A stretch of DNA of 18,763 bases from Anaeromyxobacter sp. Its GTDB lineage: Bacteria; Myxococcota; Myxococcia; Myxococcales; Anaeromyxobacteraceae. Location: the NCBI GenBank assembly GCA_020028115.1, contig JAHWYA010000014.1:1-18763 (forward strand). The letters run 5' to 3'. The notes beneath the pieces are model-generated. The model was not told the DNA's origin and did no database searches. It was given only the letters and a program-made list of their open reading frames with translations. Below are positions 15,344 through 18,763 of the stretch, one piece after another (position 1 is the stretch's first letter; the number at the start of each line of letters is the position of its first letter). The position numbers and the translations under genes are program-made.

Positions 15344-15730
15344 GTGCCCCCTCCGGCGCCCGTCCCCTCGAGCGAATCGTCGGCCGAGATGACGTCGCGG
15401 CCCGGGGCGCGCCGCCCACTGGCCGCGCCCCGAGCCGGCAACGGGGTCCCCTTGTTTCCCCCGAGCCTAGACCCGAGTCCCTCAAGCACGTGACGTGCCC
15501 ACGGACCCACGGCGAAACCGTCGAGGGAAAACGCGGTGGTAAGCGATCGCTGAGCGCCCGGGCCCGCGATCTCCGCTCCGTGCGTGGGGCTTCTCACCCA
15601 CGCGCCATGCGCGATGCGTGAATCCCCACACCCACCCACGGCACGTTGCGCTCGCGCTCGCTCCGGGCGGGCGACAGGCTGGACGCTCGCGGCGCGCCGG
15701 GCGGCGGTACCGAGCGGACGTTCGGACGGC
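15344..15730. other. Intergenic region between the response regulator and the membrane protein
   Basis: No gene seen. It holds a perfect dyad GCACGT-G-ACGTGC (15486-15498). A loose sigma-54-like match overlaps it on the minus strand (GGGCAC-GTCAC-GTGCT, 15485-15500), about 140 bases before the GTG at 15343. A stem with 7-base arms GCGTGGG/CCCACGC and an 8-base loop lies at 15582-15603 without a T-run. A GACGGC/GCCGTC stem (15725-15739) sits right over the response-regulator stop codon. The last two could contribute to transcript ending of the kinase operon. Confidence 0.35.
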
Positions 15731-16390
15731 TCAGCCGTCGACGCGGATGACGCCCCGCTTGAGGGCGAACCGCACGAGCTCCGTCCGGTTGTGGACCCCG
15801 AGCTTCTCCATCACGTGCTCGCGGTGGCTCATGGCGGTCTTCACGCTGATCCCGAGGACCTCCGCGACCTCCTTGTTCGAGCGCCCCTCGGCGACGAGCT
15901 TCAGCACCTGCTTCTCGCGATCGGTGAGCGCGTCGTAGGGGTCTACCCCCCCGCCGCCGGCGGCCGGGTTGGCCTCGGCCATCGCGGTCCGCGCGACCTC
16001 GGGATCGAGCACGAGGCCCCCGCGGTGCACGGCGCGGATCGCGTTCGCGAGCTCGGCGCCGGCGGACTTCTTGAGGACGTACCCGGAGACGCCCGCCTTG
16101 AGGAGCCGGCGCACGTACTCGCGGTCCTCGTACTGCGAGAGGATGAGGACCTTGGCGCGGCGCCCGAGCTTCTTCAGCTCGATCGTCGCCTCGATCCCGC
16201 CGAGGCCCGGCATCGCGATGTCCATGAGCACGACGTCGGGATCGAGCCTCCCGACCGCCTCGATGGCGCCCGTCCCGTCCTGCGCCTCGCCCACCACCTC
16301 GATGTCCGGGTGGAGCTGCAGGAGCGCCCGCACGCCCTCCCGGAGGATCGCGTGGTCGTCCACCACGAGGACCCTGATCTTGCCGCTCAT
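15731..16390 (-). CDS. LuxR/NarL-family response regulator
   Basis: The protein has 219 residues. The receiver domain (about 1-125) has the acidic pair D11-D12, phospho-acceptor D57 (VVLMDIAMP), a Ser in LILSQYED, and the conserved Lys in YVLKKS. The C-terminal LuxR-type helix-turn-helix (about 152-217) reads LTDREKQVLKLVAEGRSNKEVA then ISVKTAMSHREHVMEKLGV, the standard GerE-fold signature with full length. The start is fixed by GGAGGTGA seven bases before the ATG at 16390. That ATG overlaps the kinase stop (ATGA), so the two are co-translated. It should be phosphorylated by the adjacent kinase and bind DNA as a dimer. Targets are unknown. Note that sigma-54-dependent control would need a different class of regulator, since this one lacks an AAA+ domain. 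Confidence 0.95.
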   Translation of the reverse strand: MSGKIRVLVVDDHAILREGVRALLQLHPDIEVVGEAQDGTGAIEAVGRLDPDVVLMDIAMPGLGGIEATIELKKLGRRAKVLILSQYEDREYVRRLLKAGVSGYVLKKSAGAELANAIRAVHRGGLVLDPEVARTAMAEANPAAGGGGVDPYDALTDREKQVLKLVAEGRSNKEVAEVLGISVKTAMSHREHVMEKLGVHNRTELVRFALKRGVIRVDG

Positions 16391-18297
16391 GTCGCCGTCA
16401 CCTCCGCCGCCGCACCGTCTCGCGCGCCGCCGCCCGTGGGGTCGGGCGGCACCGGGATCCGCACCATGACGCGCGTCCCCTGCCCCGGCGCCGACTCGAT
16501 CCGGGCGTCGCCGCCGAGCAGCTCGGCGCGCTCGCGGATGCCCATGAGCCCCCAGGGCCTGCGCCCCTCGCGCCGGGCGACCGCCTGGCGGTCGAAGCCC
16601 CTCCCGTCGTCCTCGATGTCGATCACCACCTGGCGCCCCTCGGCCCCGCCCTCGACCCCGACCTGCACGAGCACCGCCGTCGCCTGCGCGTGCCGCGCGA
16701 CGTTGCTCATCGCCTCCTGGCACAGCCGGAAGAGCGCCGTCTCCATCTCGGGCGGCAGGCGCGGCATCTCGCCGAACTCGCACCGCACGGAGACGCCGCG
16801 CGACTCGAGCGAGCGCTCCGCGTACCACCGGATCGCGGACACGAGCCCGAGGTCGTCGAGCACCGACGGCCGCAGGTCGAGGATGAGCCGGTGCACGTCC
16901 TCGAGCGTACGGACCGCGAGCGCCTTCACCTCGTCGAGGTGCGGCACCTTGCCGGTCCGGTAGGCGTCCATCGCCGCGTCGATCCCCATCGCGAGCACCG
17001 CGAGCCCCTGCGTCGTCTCGTCGTGCAGCTCCCGGGCGATGCGCTTCCGCTCGTCCTCCTGCGCGGTGATCACCTTGCGCAGGAGCTGCGAGCGGGCCTC
17101 CTCGCGCTCGCGCAGGCGGGCGTTCGCGTCGTGGAGCTCCCGGGTGCGCTCCTCGACCCGCTGCTCCAGCTGCGCGTTCGCCTGCGCGACGTGGCCGATG
17201 AGCGCGGCGAGGTTCTGGCGCATCCTCTCGAGCGAGGTGCCGAGGCGGCCGACCTCGTCCGAGCCGAGCGCGGGGATCGGCCACTCGAGCTCGCCCCCGG
17301 CGATCCGCTCGGCGTGGTCGGTGAGCACCGCGACGGGCGCCGTGACGCTCCGCGCCGCGCCCCAGGCGAAGACGGCGGCGACGGCGCACTGCACGCCGAG
17401 GAGCGCGAGCACCACGTACCACGGGAGCGCGCCCTCGGCCGTGAGCGCCTCCCTCCGCGGCTGGCGCACCACGACGCCCCACGGGGCGCTCCCGACCGCC
17501 GCGAAGGTGATGTGCTGGTCCGGCCGCAGCTCGACCCCGTGCTCCGCGTGGCAGTCGGCGCACGGCGCCGCGACCGTGCGCTTCTCGGTCGCGAGCTGGA
17601 CCATCCGCTTCGCGCACTCGACCTTCTGGCCGACCCGGGGCCGGTCGGTCGAGGCGACGACGAGGCCGCTCCCGTCGACGAGGTCCGCCGCCCCGGTCGG
17701 GCCGCGCGGCAGGTACCGCAGCATCTTCTCGAAGTCGCGGCGCTCCGGGCGCACGGTCCCGCCGGCGACGCCGGCCACCTCCCCGCGCCAGCCGCGGATC
17801 GGGACGAGCTCGTAGACGATCCCGCCGCGCGTCCCCTCGACGACGCCGGACAGGCGCGGCCGGCCGCTCGCGAGGACCTCGGTGACGAGCGCGGCCGCGC
17901 TGGACGGCCCCTCGGTGTAGACGCCCGGCGGCTCCTCCGCGAGCACCCGCCCGTCGCGGTCGACGACGAACACGGCTTCCCGGTGGCGGAGCTGGTGGTG
18001 GGCCTCGCGGACCGCCCGCTCGATGGCCTCTAAGTCGAGCTTCCCGACGGCGCCCACCGTGGCCGACAGCCGCTGGAGGACCTCGAGATCCGCCGTGAGC
18101 TCCCCGTCGAAGTGGGCAGCGACCGCCGTGACCGCGCCGAGCCGCGCGCCGGTGACCCGCTCGTCGAGCGACTCGAGCCAGAAGAAGCCGGCCGCGGCCA
18201 TGAGGAGGAGCGGGAAGAACACCCCGACCCCCATGAGCAGGTAGACGCGGCGGCGGAGCGAGATCGCGCCGGTGGGCTGGGCCGGGCCGCTCGTCAT
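16387..18297 (-). CDS. Membrane histidine kinase with a heme c motif in its periplasmic sensor
   Basis: The protein has 636 residues. Helix 1 lies at ~18-41 and a periplasmic double-Cache-like sensor at ~42-288 (VFVVDRDGRVLAEE; GIVYELVPIRGWRGEVAGV; DLVDGSGLVVAS). Within it is C246-A-D-C249-H250, a standard c-type heme attachment site. Helix 2 (~291-313), HAMP (~313-368) and a coiled coil (~370-415) follow. The HisKA_3 dimerisation box ERKRIARELHDETTQG has H425 as phosphorylation site. The HATPase domain has N532 (QEAMSNVARHA), the DDGRGFD loop from D563, and GLMGIRERAELLGG. This is the NarX/LiaS/DegS class, which pairs with LuxR-type regulators such as the one directly downstream. The heme would be attached in the periplasm, so it could sense redox state, NO, CO or another ligand. 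The start ATG overlaps the upstream gene's stop (ATGA). Confidence 0.93.
   Translation of the reverse strand: MTSGPAQPTGAISLRRRVYLLMGVGVFFPLLLMAAAGFFWLESLDERVTGARLGAVTAVAAHFDGELTADLEVLQRLSATVGAVGKLDLEAIERAVREAHHQLRHREAVFVVDRDGRVLAEEPPGVYTEGPSSAAALVTEVLASGRPRLSGVVEGTRGGIVYELVPIRGWRGEVAGVAGGTVRPERRDFEKMLRYLPRGPTGAADLVDGSGLVVASTDRPRVGQKVECAKRMVQLATEKRTVAAPCADCHAEHGVELRPDQHITFAAVGSAPWGVVVRQPRREALTAEGALPWYVVLALLGVQCAVAAVFAWGAARSVTAPVAVLTDHAERIAGGELEWPIPALGSDEVGRLGTSLERMRQNLAALIGHVAQANAQLEQRVEERTRELHDANARLREREEARSQLLRKVITAQEDERKRIARELHDETTQGLAVLAMGIDAAMDAYRTGKVPHLDEVKALAVRTLEDVHRLILDLRPSVLDDLGLVSAIRWYAERSLESRGVSVRCEFGEMPRLPPEMETALFRLCQEAMSNVARHAQATAVLVQVGVEGGAEGRQVVIDIEDDGRGFDRQAVARREGRRPWGLMGIRERAELLGGDARIESAPGQGTRVMVRIPVPPDPTGGGARDGAAAEVTAT
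17548..17562 (-). other. CXXCH heme c attachment motif in the histidine kinase
   Basis: The minus strand encodes Cys-Ala-Asp-Cys-His at residues 246-250, between a Cache-like ligand domain and the second membrane helix, on the periplasmic side where cytochrome c maturation acts. A nearby upstream Cys (VECAKRM) and the following EHG may contribute to the fold or supply a second axial ligand. Confidence 0.8.
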
Positions 18298-18763
18298 CGC
18301 CCCCCCTGCCGGTGCGAGGTGCGCGCCATCCGGAACAGCTCCTCGACGTCGCCCGACGAGCGCAGCACGACGGCCCAGCCGCTCAGCTCGAAGGCGAGCT
18401 CGCGGTGGAGCGTGCCGTCGGCGAGCACGTCGGAGAGCGTGGCGGGGAGCTTCCCCACCGTGGTGCGGCTCGAGCGCAGGACGGTCCGCGGCCCGAGGAG
18501 CTCCGGCGCGATGGGCTCGCCCTCGCGCGTCGCCTGGAAGATGTGGAGGTCCGGACCGGAGCGCGCGCCGAGGTCGAGCCGCACCGATCCGCGCCGGCCG
18601 CCGGCGACGTGGATCGCCTTCGGCGGCCAGACGAGCCGCTCCGGGAAGTAGCCGGGGACGAGGACGCGGGCGCCGAGCCGCCGCTCCGCGTCCTGGATCG
18701 TCGCCAGCTCGCGGACCGTCCCGCGGCCGCCGGTGATCCAGCCGGGGAGCGCGCCGAGGAACG
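18294..18763 (-). CDS. C-terminal part of a protein of unknown function, first gene seen in the sensor operon
   Basis: The frame is open to the window edge, giving about 156 residues. It can be read from the edge as FLGALPGWITGGRGTVRELAT then RLGARVLVPGYFPERLVWPP, and ends in ELFRMARTSHRQGGR. An internal GTG at 18584 is unlikely to be the true start because coding signal continues upstream of it. The sequence looks like a compact soluble alpha/beta domain (LHRELAFELSGWAVVLRSSG), possibly after an N-terminal membrane segment outside the window (FLGALPGWITGG may be its end). Its TGA overlaps the kinase ATG, so it is co-translated with the two-component system and may be an accessory periplasmic or regulatory factor. 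Family not recognised. Confidence 0.75.
   Translation of the reverse strand, partial: FLGALPGWITGGRGTVRELATIQDAERRLGARVLVPGYFPERLVWPPKAIHVAGGRRGSVRLDLGARSGPDLHIFQATREGEPIAPELLGPRTVLRSSRTTVGKLPATLSDVLADGTLHRELAFELSGWAVVLRSSGDVEELFRMARTSHRQGGR

Noticed and set aside
14187..15485. A 432-codon minus-strand frame spanning the decayed gene and the membrane protein region
   Set aside because: Arg/Pro-rich translation with poor codon pattern. It overlaps the well-supported GTG-start membrane protein gene and plus-strand relic.
15731..17617. A 628-codon minus-strand frame that would fuse extra sequence to the response regulator
   Set aside because: The upstream part is an Arg-rich shadow of the kinase gene. 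The real start is the ATG at 16390 with a strong ribosome site and the kinase stop overlapping it.

Overview
This is a very GC-rich window (about 70% or more G+C, with almost every codon ending in G or C in true frames). It comes from a delta-proteobacterial lineage that uses many multiheme c-type cytochromes. The mix of CX2CH, CX3CH and CX4CH heme motifs, Ig-like repeats, and an acidic small-gene context suggests an Anaeromyxobacter-like member of the Myxococcota, with Geobacter-type relatives also possible. The taxonomic assignment is inference from composition and gene content only.

Right to left on the minus strand, the dominant feature is one uninterrupted gene of about 11.6 kb (1642-13233). 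It encodes an exported protein of about 3863 residues. The first ~990 residues hold a signal peptide, a lectin-like beta domain, four bacterial Ig-like repeats (the second truncated), and FnIII/Ig-like domains. The remaining ~2870 residues carry 62 heme c motifs by my count: 52 CX2CH, 3 CX3CH and 7 CX4CH. These fall into an ordered modular plan of 5 + 17 + 17 + 6 + 6 + 6 + 5 hemes. It is followed 26 bases downstream by a short ResB-like cytochrome c biogenesis membrane protein (638-1615), then a small exported protein of unknown function (56-577), then the start of another exported protein cut by the window edge (1-59). These look like one transcription unit, although a hairpin after the ResB-like gene may reduce read-through.

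The 520-base gap upstream of the giant gene (13237-13755) contains a sigma-54-like -24/-12 element pointing at the cytochrome gene and two perfect inverted repeats 100-140 bases further upstream. This layout is typical of enhancer-binding-protein control. Transcribed the other way is a small membrane protein of unknown function (13756-14190) with a strong terminator. Next is a decayed plus-strand gene tail (14298-14686) with two apparent one-base insertions, and then a convergent four-helix membrane protein (14696-15343).

The right end is a minus-strand operon with two ATGA start/stop overlaps: a partial gene of unknown function (18294 to the edge), a membrane histidine kinase whose periplasmic double-Cache sensor carries its own CXXCH heme motif (16387-18297), and a LuxR/NarL-type response regulator (15731-16390). 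A plausible reading is that the heme-bearing sensor monitors periplasmic redox or ligand state and adjusts respiratory gene expression. Whether it controls the neighbouring cytochrome is not shown by the sequence.
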